This document shows positions 1 to 6,557 of a DNA stretch of 13,529 nucleotides, piece by piece (positions within the stretch are counted from its first letter, which is position 1; the number at the start of each line of letters is the position of its first letter). A model generated the notes under the pieces. That model saw only the letters and a list, made by a program, of their open reading frames with translations, was not told the origin of the DNA and did no database searches. Source of the DNA: Campylobacterota bacterium (GTDB lineage Bacteria > Campylobacterota > Campylobacteria > Campylobacterales > Sulfurovaceae); contig JAHZJZ010000049.1 in NCBI GenBank assembly GCA_022600655.1, positions 1 to 13,529 on the forward strand, in the 5' to 3' direction. Both the position numbers and the translations under genes were made by a program.

Positions 1-275
1 ATGAATATACATGAAATGATTTAGACCAAGTAAATAAAATAAAAATAGCGTATGAAAATGGAGTTAAAAAAGGAAAAGATAAACAGATTAATAGTAATGT
101 TAAAAGTGAGATTAAAAATATTGTTGAAAATAATTTAAGAAATGAGATAGAGAAAGTAATTAATGATATTACAGAAGATTATGAAATCTTAGATAAAGAA
201 ATTAATGATCTAAGTAAAACTGTAAAAAAAACATTTATGTCAACAATATTGAAAAAAATTATTAATAAAAACTAA
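1..275 (+). pseudogene. A-rich small gene, apparently frameshifted near its start
   Basis: A long open frame ends in TAA at 273-275 and is open back to a TGA at 12-14, but it has no ATG until 237. A different frame begins with ATG at position 1, reads MNIHEMI and stops at 22-24. Adding one A in the GAAATG stretch at 14-18 would join the two, giving MNIHENDLDQVNKIKIAY and onward to about 91 residues. The predicted product is rich in Lys, Asn, Ile and Glu and probably helical. I do not recognise a family. It is visibly more A-rich than the head genes. It could be a decayed gene, a sequencing or assembly error in an A-run, a gene using a rare start codon, or the 3' end of a gene entering from outside the window. 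TGA readthrough is unlikely because TGA ends several real genes here. Confidence 0.4.
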
Positions 276-375
276 CCACATAAAGAAAGAACACTATGAA
301 AGATAAATCAATAAGTTAACTAACACTAACCATAACACTAAAGAAAGTATAACTAACACTAAAGGAGAATAGATT
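276..375 (+). promoter_or_regulatory. Leader region upstream of the small-gene cluster
   Basis: This 100 bp gap separates the A-rich remnant from the first clean gene. It holds three copies of TAACACTAA and, at 361-367, a strong ribosome binding site AAAGGAG placed 8 bp before the ATG at 376. TATAAC at 348-353 could be a -10 element, but no acceptable -35 lies 16-18 bp upstream, so I do not call a promoter. No terminator hairpin is visible. Confidence 0.35.
318..362 (+). repeat. Three short direct repeats of TAACACTAA
   Basis: TAACACTAA occurs at 321-329, 333-341 and 354-362. The first and third copies extend to AACTAACACTAA (318-329 and 351-362). The second and third share TAACACTAAAG (333-343 and 354-364), so the last copy runs into the ribosome binding site of the gene at 376. 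Spacing is uneven (12 and 21 bp between starts). They could be protein-binding sites, but in such A+T-rich DNA slippage or low complexity is also possible. Confidence 0.45.
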
Positions 376-711
376 ATGAAAACACCAACACTAAACCCTG
401 AGACTGAGAACCTGAGAATGGAAATGGGTGGAATTCTACATAGGATATTTATTGGAAGATTAAATGTTGAAATGGCAACTACTCAAGCAAACCAAGTTGT
501 CTCCAAAGTAGAACAGCGAGCAAGGGAAGAGGAGCGAAAGAGAATCAAGTCAGCATTTATAAAACATTTTGCTGGTGCTGGAGAATTATTTTTCCCATAT
601 CGAGGAGTTAGTGATGTAACCCTAGACGATGAAATCGCGGCTGCACAAGATGAATGGAAACAGGTTTTAGAAGAACTAACCCCACCTACTACAAACGAAA
701 GGAAGAAATGA
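376..711 (+). CDS. Small phage protein of unknown function, 111 aa
   Basis: I do not recognise a family. The start at 376 is supported by AAAGGAG 8 bp upstream. The middle (about residues 38-60, with runs such as REEERKRIK) is highly charged and likely helical, followed by a more hydrophobic patch (about 60-75, AFIKHFAGAGELFFPY) and an acidic helical end. No signal peptide, membrane segment or metal motif is visible. It heads a run of six small co-directional genes and its TGA overlaps the ATG of the next gene, so the two are probably translated together. The function cannot be inferred beyond accessory phage protein. Confidence 0.75.
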   Translation: MKTPTLNPETENLRMEMGGILHRIFIGRLNVEMATTQANQVVSKVEQRAREEERKRIKSAFIKHFAGAGELFFPYRGVSDVTLDDEIAAAQDEWKQVLEELTPPTTNERKK

Positions 712-902
712 GCGACAAGTTAATCTTCAAAGAAACATATTCTTCAGAATCTTTATATGATTTAGGTAGAGATATAGGAGAAGCTATAGATGAAAGATTT
801 AATGACAAGATGAAAGACTTACCACGAATGAAAGATTATCCAGAGTTTAATAGAGGAGAATTTGTAGTAACAGTTGTATGGAAAGATAACCCAGAGGAAT
901 AA
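708..902 (+). CDS. Small acidic phage protein of unknown function, 64 aa
   Basis: The frame is open further upstream to 654, but the ATG at 708 is preferred. It sits in an ATGA overlap with the stop of the previous gene and has an AAAGGAAG-type ribosome binding site just upstream (about 698-705). The product begins MSDKLIFKETYSS and ends in a probable strand, FVVTVVWKDNPEE. It is charged and soluble-looking, with no recognisable motif. The upstream extension would overlap the neighbour by 58 bp and lacks its own ribosome binding site. Identity unknown. Confidence 0.7.
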   Translation: MSDKLIFKETYSSESLYDLGRDIGEAIDERFNDKMKDLPRMKDYPEFNRGEFVVTVVWKDNPEE

Positions 903-905
903 CCT

Positions 906-1199
906 ATGCCTACACCACAATTAGATAAAGAAGTAGAAGAACTAAGAGATGAAATAATCACAACATCTCCAACTTGGTCTGTAAGACACATGTTTGATCG
1001 TATGACAGATATGATTGATAAATCTTACAACCTCGGTGTTACTTCTACCATAGAGAGAGTAGGAGTAGATTTAAGAGAAATAGAACAAGAATTACTATCA
1101 ATCGGCATGGAAAAACAATCAGGAATAGCAATAAAGAGAATTGACCAAGCCCTTTCTACCCTCAAACAAGAATTACTAACTAACTTAAAGGATAAATAA
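906..1199 (+). CDS. Small helical phage protein of unknown function, 97 aa
   Basis: It starts 3 bp after the previous stop, with AGAGG at 893-897 as ribosome binding site. The sequence looks mostly helical: charged N-terminal residues (DKEVEELRDEI), then a Met-rich stretch (HMFDRMTDMIDKSYNLG, about residues 28-44), and a C-terminal helix with heptad-like Leu/Ile spacing. No enzyme motif is seen. It lies in the small-gene cluster, immediately before the exonuclease gene with a 1 bp gap, so co-transcription is likely. Confidence 0.7.
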   Translation: MPTPQLDKEVEELRDEIITTSPTWSVRHMFDRMTDMIDKSYNLGVTSTIERVGVDLREIEQELLSIGMEKQSGIAIKRIDQALSTLKQELLTNLKDK

Positions 1200-1200
1200 T

Positions 1201-1698
1201 ATGAAAATATTTTTTGATACGGAGTTTACAGGACTTCACAAAAACACAACACTAATTAGTATTGGTATGGTAGCAGAAGATGGTAGGGAACTTTATTGTG
1301 AACTAAATGACTATGATAAAAGTCAGGTTGATAATTGGATTAAAGAAAATGTGATTTCTAATTTATACAACACAAACCCTATTAATAAAAAACAGCTTAA
1401 AAAAACAATAGAGGGATTTTTAGAGCCTTACGACAGTGTTGAAATATGGTCAGACTGTCTATCTTATGACTGGGTACTCTTTAACGATATTTTTGGTCAT
1501 GCGTTTAATATCCCTAAAAATGTTTATTACATCCCATTTGATATTTGTACCCTAATGAAAATCAAAGGTGTTGATCCAGACATTAATAGAGAAGAATATT
1601 GTGGCTTTGCAGAAGAAATAAACCAGAAACACAATGCACTACATGACGCCAGGGTTATTAAGGCTTGTTATAGAAAATTAGTTGAGGATAAACAGTAA
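1201..1698 (+). CDS. DEDDh-family 3'-5' exonuclease (RNase T / Rv2179c-like)
   Basis: This 165 aa protein carries the DEDD exonuclease motifs in order: Exo I FFDTEFTGL with Asp6 and Glu8, Exo II around SYDWVLF with Asp90, and Exo III HNALHDA with His144 and Asp149 in the H-x4-D spacing of the DEDDh subgroup. Enzymes of this superfamily remove nucleotides from 3' ends of DNA or RNA using two metal ions. The short single-domain form with an N-terminal MKIFFDTEFT is closest to the Rv2179c-like exoribonuclease group as I know it. Substrate (RNA or DNA) cannot be read from the sequence. AAAGGA at 1187-1192 is the ribosome binding site. Its stop overlaps the next ATG by one base (TAATG). The gene looks complete. 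It is the only recognisable enzyme in the small-gene cluster and could act in nucleotide scavenging, RNA turnover or proofreading. Confidence 0.8.
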   Translation: MKIFFDTEFTGLHKNTTLISIGMVAEDGRELYCELNDYDKSQVDNWIKENVISNLYNTNPINKKQLKKTIEGFLEPYDSVEIWSDCLSYDWVLFNDIFGHAFNIPKNVYYIPFDICTLMKIKGVDPDINREEYCGFAEEINQKHNALHDARVIKACYRKLVEDKQ

Positions 1699-1973
1699 TG
1701 AAAGAATTAAAAGAAAAGATGGACTGGAGAGAAAGATTCAAAGGATATTACTTTCCTGGAGAACCAGGTAATCTTAATGCAGACTGGTATCAAGCAGATA
1801 AAGCACTAATCTACTTGATTGAACAACTCCTATTAGAACGTGATAAGGAAGTGATAAAACTAATTGAAAGTGAAATAGAAAAAACTTGGGATGTAGATGG
1901 CTATAATGCAGTTGCAGGAGCAGGAGCAAGAAGAAAATTAAAAGACTTACTTAAAACCTTAAAGAAAGAATAA
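1698..1973 (+). CDS. Small phage protein of unknown function, 91 aa
   Basis: It starts in a TAATG overlap with the exonuclease gene, with GAGGA at 1684-1688 as ribosome binding site. The N-terminus (EKMDWRERFKGYYF) followed by a helical segment (ALIYLIEQLLLERDKEVIKLIESEIEKT) resembles small WRERF-type hypothetical proteins common in phage and metagenomic contigs; none has a function known to me. Residues around 70-80 are Ala/Gly-rich (AVAGAGARRK) before a basic helical tail. No catalytic motif or membrane helix is visible. Confidence 0.7.
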   Translation: MKELKEKMDWRERFKGYYFPGEPGNLNADWYQADKALIYLIEQLLLERDKEVIKLIESEIEKTWDVDGYNAVAGAGARRKLKDLLKTLKKE

Positions 1974-2276
1974 ATGAAAAAGATACAAGTTAAGATAAAT
2001 GGAGAGTGGAAAGAAGTATTGGGTGGCAGTTTTGATCTTTCCAATAAAGAGTTTATAGCTTGGGATGATGTTTGTGTAACTATTGATGATATTAAACTAA
2101 TAGATGAATCAGAAGAAGAATGTGAGTACACTATTTGCAAAGACCATCCAGAGTTAGCTTGTAAAGATACATTAAGGCTAATGGGTTATAAACCTAAACA
2201 AAAGATAGAAATGTGTTATGAAATGAGAAGATTATGGAAACAAGGAAAACCATATAAATCAAAACAATCTACTTAG
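1974..2276 (+). CDS. Small phage protein of unknown function, 100 aa
   Basis: The ATG directly follows the previous stop with no gap; an AAAGAAAG stretch just upstream may serve as a weak ribosome binding site. The N-terminal half looks like beta strands (MKKIQVKINGEWKEVLGG). An acidic linker follows (DESEEECEY), then a Cys/His-containing part with Cys50, Cys55, His58, Cys63 and Cys80 and a basic tail ending KQGKPYKSKQST. The cysteines do not form a clear zinc-finger spacing, so metal binding is only a possibility. This is the last gene before the promoter and packaging block, so it probably ends the upstream transcription unit. Confidence 0.65.
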   Translation: MKKIQVKINGEWKEVLGGSFDLSNKEFIAWDDVCVTIDDIKLIDESEEECEYTICKDHPELACKDTLRLMGYKPKQKIEMCYEMRRLWKQGKPYKSKQST

Positions 2277-2277
2277 A

Positions 2278-2322
2278 AACTTGTTCACATAAACCCATAC
2301 TTCTGAAGTGGGTTGACAAGTT
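2278..2322 (+). repeat. Nested inverted repeat overlapping the late promoter -35
   Basis: The outer arms are AACTTGT (2278-2284) and ACAAGTT (2316-2322), which are exact reverse complements. The inner arms AACCCA (2292-2297) and TGGGTT (2309-2314) also match exactly. Between them lies a small CTT-CTG-AAG hairpin (2300-2308). The right arms cover the TTGACA -35 hexamer at 2313-2318. No T-run follows, so it is not an ordinary intrinsic terminator. It may be an operator for a dimeric repressor or activator, or an RNA hairpin at the end of the upstream transcript. Confidence 0.55.
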
Positions 2323-2342
2323 AAGTCTGGTAGTAGTATAGT
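2313..2342 (+). promoter_or_regulatory. Sigma70-type promoter for the packaging/head genes
   Basis: A perfect -35 TTGACA (2313-2318) is followed after 18 bp by TATAGT (2337-2342), which matches 5 of 6 bases of the -10 consensus. Transcription would start near 2349, leaving a leader of about 23 bases before the TerS ATG. It lies in a 95 bp gap where the small-gene cluster ends and the packaging genes begin, which is where a late or structural promoter is expected. The -35 lies inside an inverted repeat, suggesting regulation. Confidence 0.65.
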
Positions 2343-2371
2343 GATAAACAGCAAATAAACTGCAAATATAT

Positions 2372-2689
2372 ATGGGAAAACCACAAGACTTTAAACCAGG
2401 AGATCCAAGAATAAACCGTAAAGGTAGACCTCCAGTTCCTTGGACTTGGAGTGGATTACTCAGAGACTTAGGAGATAAAGAAGAGATAGACGAGAAAACA
2501 GGTAAGAAGAAACCAATTAAGCAACTCATAGCAGAAGCCCTCACAAAAGAAGCTAAAAAAGGAAATGTTCCAGCCATTAAGGAATATGGAGACAGAATAG
2601 ATGGTAAGGCTAAACAAAACCATGAAGTAGGAGGAGTAGACGGTAATACAATTAAAGTAGAAATAGTTGACTATGGGAGTGAAGATTAG
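2372..2689 (+). CDS. terS: Probable terminase small subunit (DUF5681-like), 105 aa
   Basis: The N-terminal motif FKPGDPRINRKGRPP (about residues 7-21) matches the F-K-x-G-x-x-x-N-x-K-G-R-P signature of DUF5681 proteins, which often sit directly upstream of phage large terminase genes. The rest is Lys/Glu-rich and helical, with KEYGDRIDGKAKQ (about residues 70-82), a stretch common in such proteins. TerS recognises phage DNA and regulates TerL during packaging. No good ribosome binding site is visible before the ATG, unlike most neighbours, so initiation may depend on the short leader from the promoter at 2313-2342. The end overlaps the TerL start by 17 bp. At 105 aa it is short for a TerS, and a separate helix-turn-helix protein at 4491-4748 could share the DNA-recognition role. 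Confidence 0.65.
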   Translation: MGKPQDFKPGDPRINRKGRPPVPWTWSGLLRDLGDKEEIDEKTGKKKPIKQLIAEALTKEAKKGNVPAIKEYGDRIDGKAKQNHEVGGVDGNTIKVEIVDYGSED

Positions 2690-4034
2690 TCTCCAGCCAA
2701 AGCAAAGAGAAGCTATAAAGTCCTGTGATAAATACGAGAATGTATTTTTTGGAGGTGCTAAAGGTGGAGGAAAGTCTCATGTTGTTAGAGCTAAAGAATT
2801 AATAAGAAGACTTAAATATCAAGGAACTCATGGTGTTATTATTCGTAAGACTTATGATGAATTAAGAGTAAATCATATTCAGAAGTTCTTTACAGAATAT
2901 CCAGAAACTAGAGCCTGGTATAACAAATCAGAGAAAACAATACATTATCCAAATGGATCTACAACAGCATTTAAGTATCTAAGAAGAACAGAAGATGTAT
3001 ATAACTTCCAGGGACTAGAGTTTGATGATATATCTCTTGATGAAGCTACTCAACATGAAGGTATAGTGGTTAAAACACTAGCTTCTTCTTTACGTACAAC
3101 AAACCCAAACATAAAACCAAACTTCTTTCTCACTGGTAATCCTGGTGGTATTGGTCATTCATTTATGAAGAGGTTATTCATAGATCGCAACTTCAATCAA
3201 GATGAAACACCAGAAAACTATCACTTCATACCAGCTAAAGTGTTTGATAATGAAGCTATTATAAAGAACGACCAAGCTTATTTAAAACGTCTAGAAGCAC
3301 TACCTGAGAGGCTTAGAAGAGCTTATTTAGATGGAGACTGGAACATATTTGCAGGACTAGCATTTGAAGAACTAGATTCTATTCATATAGTTAAGCCATT
3401 TAGACTTCCAGATAATACTAGATTCATAGCAGGATATGATTATGGTTATGCTCATCCATTTGCATGGGTGTTATTTGCTATTACTCCAGATAAGAAAGTC
3501 TATGTTGTTGATTATCTTTCAATGAATAAGAAAAGACCAGATGAACAAGGCAAGATGATAGTTGAAAAGATAGAGGAGTGGGAATTAGACCATCTATATA
3601 TCTACTCAGGAACTGATATTTGGGCTAATAAAGAAGGAAGAAGTACCATTTGGGAACAATTATCTAAATCAGTAGGTAAGAAAGCTAGCTTTATTAAAGC
3701 TTATACAGGAAGAATTGATGGTGTAGCAGAGATTAGAAAAGTAATTGCATGGAGAAATACAAAGACTGGAGAACCACAATTAAGATTCTTTGAAAATACA
3801 CTAGACGTTTATGACCAAGTAAGAGGTATGCAGATAGATGAGAAGAAGCTAGAAGATGTTATAAAAGTAAACGCAGATGATGACGGAGATGGTGGGGATG
3901 ATAAGTATGATGCATTTAGATATGGTGTTATGGCTAGACTCTACCCAAACAATAAAAAACCTGATACAGTGAAGAATAATTCAGGTGCAGAACTAATGAG
4001 ATTTGTAGAATTACATAGGAATATTGCAAGATGA
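2673..4034 (+). CDS. terL: Terminase large subunit (packaging ATPase-nuclease)
   Basis: This 453 aa protein has the two-domain layout of TerL, the motor that pumps DNA into the prohead and cuts it. The ATPase domain shows Walker A GGAKGGGKS (residues 27-35), Walker B FDDISLDE with the catalytic Glu (117-124), and coupling motif FFLTGN (151-156). The C-terminal RNase H-like nuclease shows three acidic sites: GYDYG (Asp256), SGTDIW (Asp315) and KYDAFRYG (Asp413). All key residues are present, so it should be active. I chose ATG 2673; a TTG two codons upstream (2667) is possible, but neither has a clear ribosome binding site. Either start overlaps the end of TerS, implying coupled translation. 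The stop overlaps the next ATG (ATGA). Confidence 0.95.
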   Translation: MGVKISLQPKQREAIKSCDKYENVFFGGAKGGGKSHVVRAKELIRRLKYQGTHGVIIRKTYDELRVNHIQKFFTEYPETRAWYNKSEKTIHYPNGSTTAFKYLRRTEDVYNFQGLEFDDISLDEATQHEGIVVKTLASSLRTTNPNIKPNFFLTGNPGGIGHSFMKRLFIDRNFNQDETPENYHFIPAKVFDNEAIIKNDQAYLKRLEALPERLRRAYLDGDWNIFAGLAFEELDSIHIVKPFRLPDNTRFIAGYDYGYAHPFAWVLFAITPDKKVYVVDYLSMNKKRPDEQGKMIVEKIEEWELDHLYIYSGTDIWANKEGRSTIWEQLSKSVGKKASFIKAYTGRIDGVAEIRKVIAWRNTKTGEPQLRFFENTLDVYDQVRGMQIDEKKLEDVIKVNADDDGDGGDDKYDAFRYGVMARLYPNNKKPDTVKNNSGAELMRFVELHRNIAR

Positions 4035-4507
4035 ATCTAACAACAGTTAAAGATTATGTGGAAATAAACTTATCTAAGTTATTATCATCAATGTTTGACG
4101 GAATAGATTTCAGAGACAGGTTTTCAGTTACAAGAGAGTTAGATATATGGAAAGCAGAGACTGAAGAGTTGTGGAATATTAAGAAGGGTAATCAAGCTGA
4201 GACATTCAATGTTCTGTTTGATGATGAAGTTATACTTTCCTTCTCAGAAGATAATACCCCAGCAGAAGTTAGAAGAATGTTCTTAGAAGGCTTTTTAGAT
4301 GCCTATGAGGACGAGAGAGTGTATCTTAATAAAGAGATGTATGAAGAAAGAGCTAAAAAAGAAGCTCAAGAGAAAATGATAAGAGAGGCTCAAAAAGAAG
4401 AGAGAAGAAGAAAAGACCTAGAAAAACTATCCAAAGAAGAAAAAGAAATAGCTAACATTGTATTAGATGAAGTAGAAAAGGATAAAGGTCATGCGTCTGC
4501 CTCGTGA
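4031..4507 (+). CDS. Unknown protein with C-terminal charged coiled coil, 158 aa
   Basis: It starts in an ATGA overlap with TerL; AGGA at 4017-4020 is a plausible ribosome binding site. The N-terminal 100 residues look like a mixed globular domain (EINLSKLLSSMFDGIDF, then VLFDDEVILSF). From about residue 100 to 150 the protein is almost entirely Glu, Lys, Arg, Ala and Leu, typical of a long solvent-exposed helix or coiled coil. No enzymatic motif is present. Its place between TerL and portal, coupled to TerL, suggests a packaging or head-assembly accessory, but this is inference from position only. The end overlaps the next gene by 17 bp. Confidence 0.7.
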   Translation: MNLTTVKDYVEINLSKLLSSMFDGIDFRDRFSVTRELDIWKAETEELWNIKKGNQAETFNVLFDDEVILSFSEDNTPAEVRRMFLEGFLDAYEDERVYLNKEMYEERAKKEAQEKMIREAQKEERRRKDLEKLSKEEKEIANIVLDEVEKDKGHASAS

Positions 4508-4748
4508 TTTTACTCAAACAGAACTAGAGTTATATAACTATCTTATTACTGGTAATATAAAAAACATGGCTACAGCAAGCCTTTATGAGAAGCTAGAAGA
4601 TCCAGTTGATAAGTTCTTAGTGGCTTATGTATTTGAGCTAGGTAATACAAGAGTATTAGCAGAACAAGCACTTGGTCTATCTAAAGCTACTATATGGTCT
4701 AAAATAAAGAGAATTAAACGAATACTAGCTGAATATTATAAAATATAA
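4491..4748 (+). CDS. Small helix-turn-helix protein, 85 aa
   Basis: The C-terminal third, GNTRVLAEQALGLSKATIWSKIKRIKRIL (about residues 51-78), has the length, hydrophobic spacing and central Gly of a helix-turn-helix, with a basic recognition helix similar to sigma-region-4-like or resolvase-like domains. The N-terminal half is helical (ELELYNYLIT, YEKLEDPVDKFLVAYVFEL) and could be a dimerisation part. The ATG at 4491 has AAAGG about 2-6 bp before a short GTC spacer (4484-4488) and overlaps the previous gene by 17 bp. It could be a late-transcription regulator, or a DNA-recognition partner of the terminase. Location between TerL and portal fits either; the sequence does not decide. Confidence 0.65.
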   Translation: MRLPRDFTQTELELYNYLITGNIKNMATASLYEKLEDPVDKFLVAYVFELGNTRVLAEQALGLSKATIWSKIKRIKRILAEYYKI

Positions 4749-4750
4749 GC

Positions 4751-6556
4751 ATGGCAAAAAAGAAAAAAGACTTCCTACAATTCCTAATTACTCAAAAAGA
4801 TAAGGCTAAAAAACATACTAAGCAGTTTATTGAGAGAAATAAACAAGATGTTAGTCTTTACGAGGGAAAACACATAGTAACAGCTCAAACAATAGTTGAT
4901 GCTGGTGGGGACATTGTTTCTGCATCTAACGCTCAATCAGAGAATAGATATAAGAAGCCTAGTAAGATGATCTTTACTAACACTGAAAGTGCTAAGTCTA
5001 CTATCTTTGATAGACTACCAGATTTAGTTTTCAAGAATAGAAATGAAGATAGTGATATTAAGAGACAATTGGTTGAAGGTGTATATGAATACTTGAAGGA
5101 TAAGTTAGATCTAATGACCTTTGCTAATGATTCTCTACATTGGTTTGTACTATCTGGATTTAATATTGGATTTGTAGACTACATGGTTAAGTCTTATGAG
5201 GCACAACAGTTTGATGAGAGTGGAGAGCCAGTAATGGATGAGTTCGGAGAACCAATGACTTATGAGAAGTTTGAATATGATGATCCTATTGTATATACAG
5301 GAGATCCTAGTAAGAACTATTATTCAGAGGCTTCAAAATACTCAATAGACATGAGTAAAGTACCTTTTAATATTCGTGAAGAAATGATTAATGTTGATTT
5401 GATTAAAGATATATATGGAGAGACTTGTGAACCAGATGCAGTAGAATCTACAGCAGATGATGGAACTAAAACAAAAGACGCTAATCTAGCTAGAACATGG
5501 TTCTTAACAGGCAATATTCCTTCTAAATATAAACAATATGTTGAGAACTGGGATGTAGAAGCTGAATATTATATAGTATTTACTAAGAAGAAGATTTTAC
5601 TACAAAAGAGACGTAAGAGACGTCAATGTAAACTGATTAGATGGTATGCACAACCAAGTGAGTTCTTTGGATTTGGATTTGGTAAGATTGGAGAATCATT
5701 CCAGGAGAATAAAGAGTTAAGAAGAGAACAGATATCTAGAAACGCAGATTATCACGCATTTGCTAAGTTGGGATTGAAGAATGATGGCGATGAGAAAGTA
5801 AATCCAGAACTATATAAAGATCCTAGAGCTAATCTAGTTATTCCTTATACTTCACAGATGCCAGAGTTTATTACACCTCCAGACATAGGTAATAGTGTTA
5901 TTACAGATCTTGAGAAAACAGAATCAGATGCTCAGGCAGCGTTTGGATTATTAGATATCTCTACAGGTGCTCAAGATAGTTCTACAGTTGATACAGCAAC
6001 AGGACAAACAATATTCGCAGAAGCTGCAGCTCGTAAGATGAAGTCTGGTAAGCGTGCAATAATGCTCTACTACAGGGCTATTGTTATTGAGTTGTTCAAA
6101 CAATGTCAAGAGAACTGGACTGATCCAAAACCTATTACATTAACAGATGATGATGGTATTACTGAAGAAGTAATGGTAACTAAAGAAGATCTAGCTGATA
6201 TAGACTTTGATAAAGACTTAGATATAGATGCAGAGAGTGTCTCTGTAAACAAGGATGTTATTCGTGAGCAAATGATTGCTCTTTATGACAAGGTTAAGGA
6301 TGATCCATTGGTAGACCGTAAGAAAGTCTTTACAGATATGTTACGTAAAGGATTTGGTATTACTAACCCAGATAGATATATTAAAGAAGCTAGTAATGTT
6401 GAACCAGGAACTCCACTAATGAACCCTGAAACTGGAGAACAGTTTACAGTTGGAGAAGCTGGAGAGGTAGTATCTCAACAAGCACAGGATGAAATGGCAC
6501 AACCAAGTGGAGAACAAGTAGCTCAATCTCAGGGTGCAGTATTAAATCAAAGATAA
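4751..6556 (+). CDS. Portal protein (P22-like family)
   Basis: This 601 aa protein lies downstream of TerL and upstream of scaffold and coat, as portals do, and has the size of the P22-like portal group. The stretch SKMIFTNTESAKSTIFDRLP (about residues 71-90) followed by the DIKRQLVEGVYEYLKDKLDL helix, an aromatic stretch LHWFVLSGFNIGFVDY, and RWYAQPSEFFGFGFGKIGE midway are typical of this family. The acidic, Gln/Ala-rich end (EMAQPSGEQVAQSQG) is probably disordered or a C-terminal barrel extension. A dodecameric ring at one capsid vertex is the DNA gate, TerL docking site and neck attachment site. It starts 2 bp after the previous gene with no obvious ribosome binding site, so translational coupling is likely. 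Intact. Confidence 0.88.
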   Translation: MAKKKKDFLQFLITQKDKAKKHTKQFIERNKQDVSLYEGKHIVTAQTIVDAGGDIVSASNAQSENRYKKPSKMIFTNTESAKSTIFDRLPDLVFKNRNEDSDIKRQLVEGVYEYLKDKLDLMTFANDSLHWFVLSGFNIGFVDYMVKSYEAQQFDESGEPVMDEFGEPMTYEKFEYDDPIVYTGDPSKNYYSEASKYSIDMSKVPFNIREEMINVDLIKDIYGETCEPDAVESTADDGTKTKDANLARTWFLTGNIPSKYKQYVENWDVEAEYYIVFTKKKILLQKRRKRRQCKLIRWYAQPSEFFGFGFGKIGESFQENKELRREQISRNADYHAFAKLGLKNDGDEKVNPELYKDPRANLVIPYTSQMPEFITPPDIGNSVITDLEKTESDAQAAFGLLDISTGAQDSSTVDTATGQTIFAEAAARKMKSGKRAIMLYYRAIVIELFKQCQENWTDPKPITLTDDDGITEEVMVTKEDLADIDFDKDLDIDAESVSVNKDVIREQMIALYDKVKDDPLVDRKKVFTDMLRKGFGITNPDRYIKEASNVEPGTPLMNPETGEQFTVGEAGEVVSQQAQDEMAQPSGEQVAQSQGAVLNQR

Positions 6557-6557
6557 T

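Noticed and set aside
12..14. Recoded TGA (alternative genetic code) to explain the broken first gene
   Set aside because: TGA ends clear genes at 711, 4034, 4507 and 7034 in the correct place, so it is a normal stop here.
296..319. Seven-codon open frame in the leader
   Set aside because: Too short, with no evidence beyond a weak A-rich upstream stretch.
1901..2577. Antisense open frames at 1901-2140 and 2269-2577
   Set aside because: They lie opposite small genes, the promoter and TerS, with no translation signals.
5320..5514. Antisense open frame inside the portal gene
   Set aside because: It is short, without a ribosome binding site, and opposite an intact portal.
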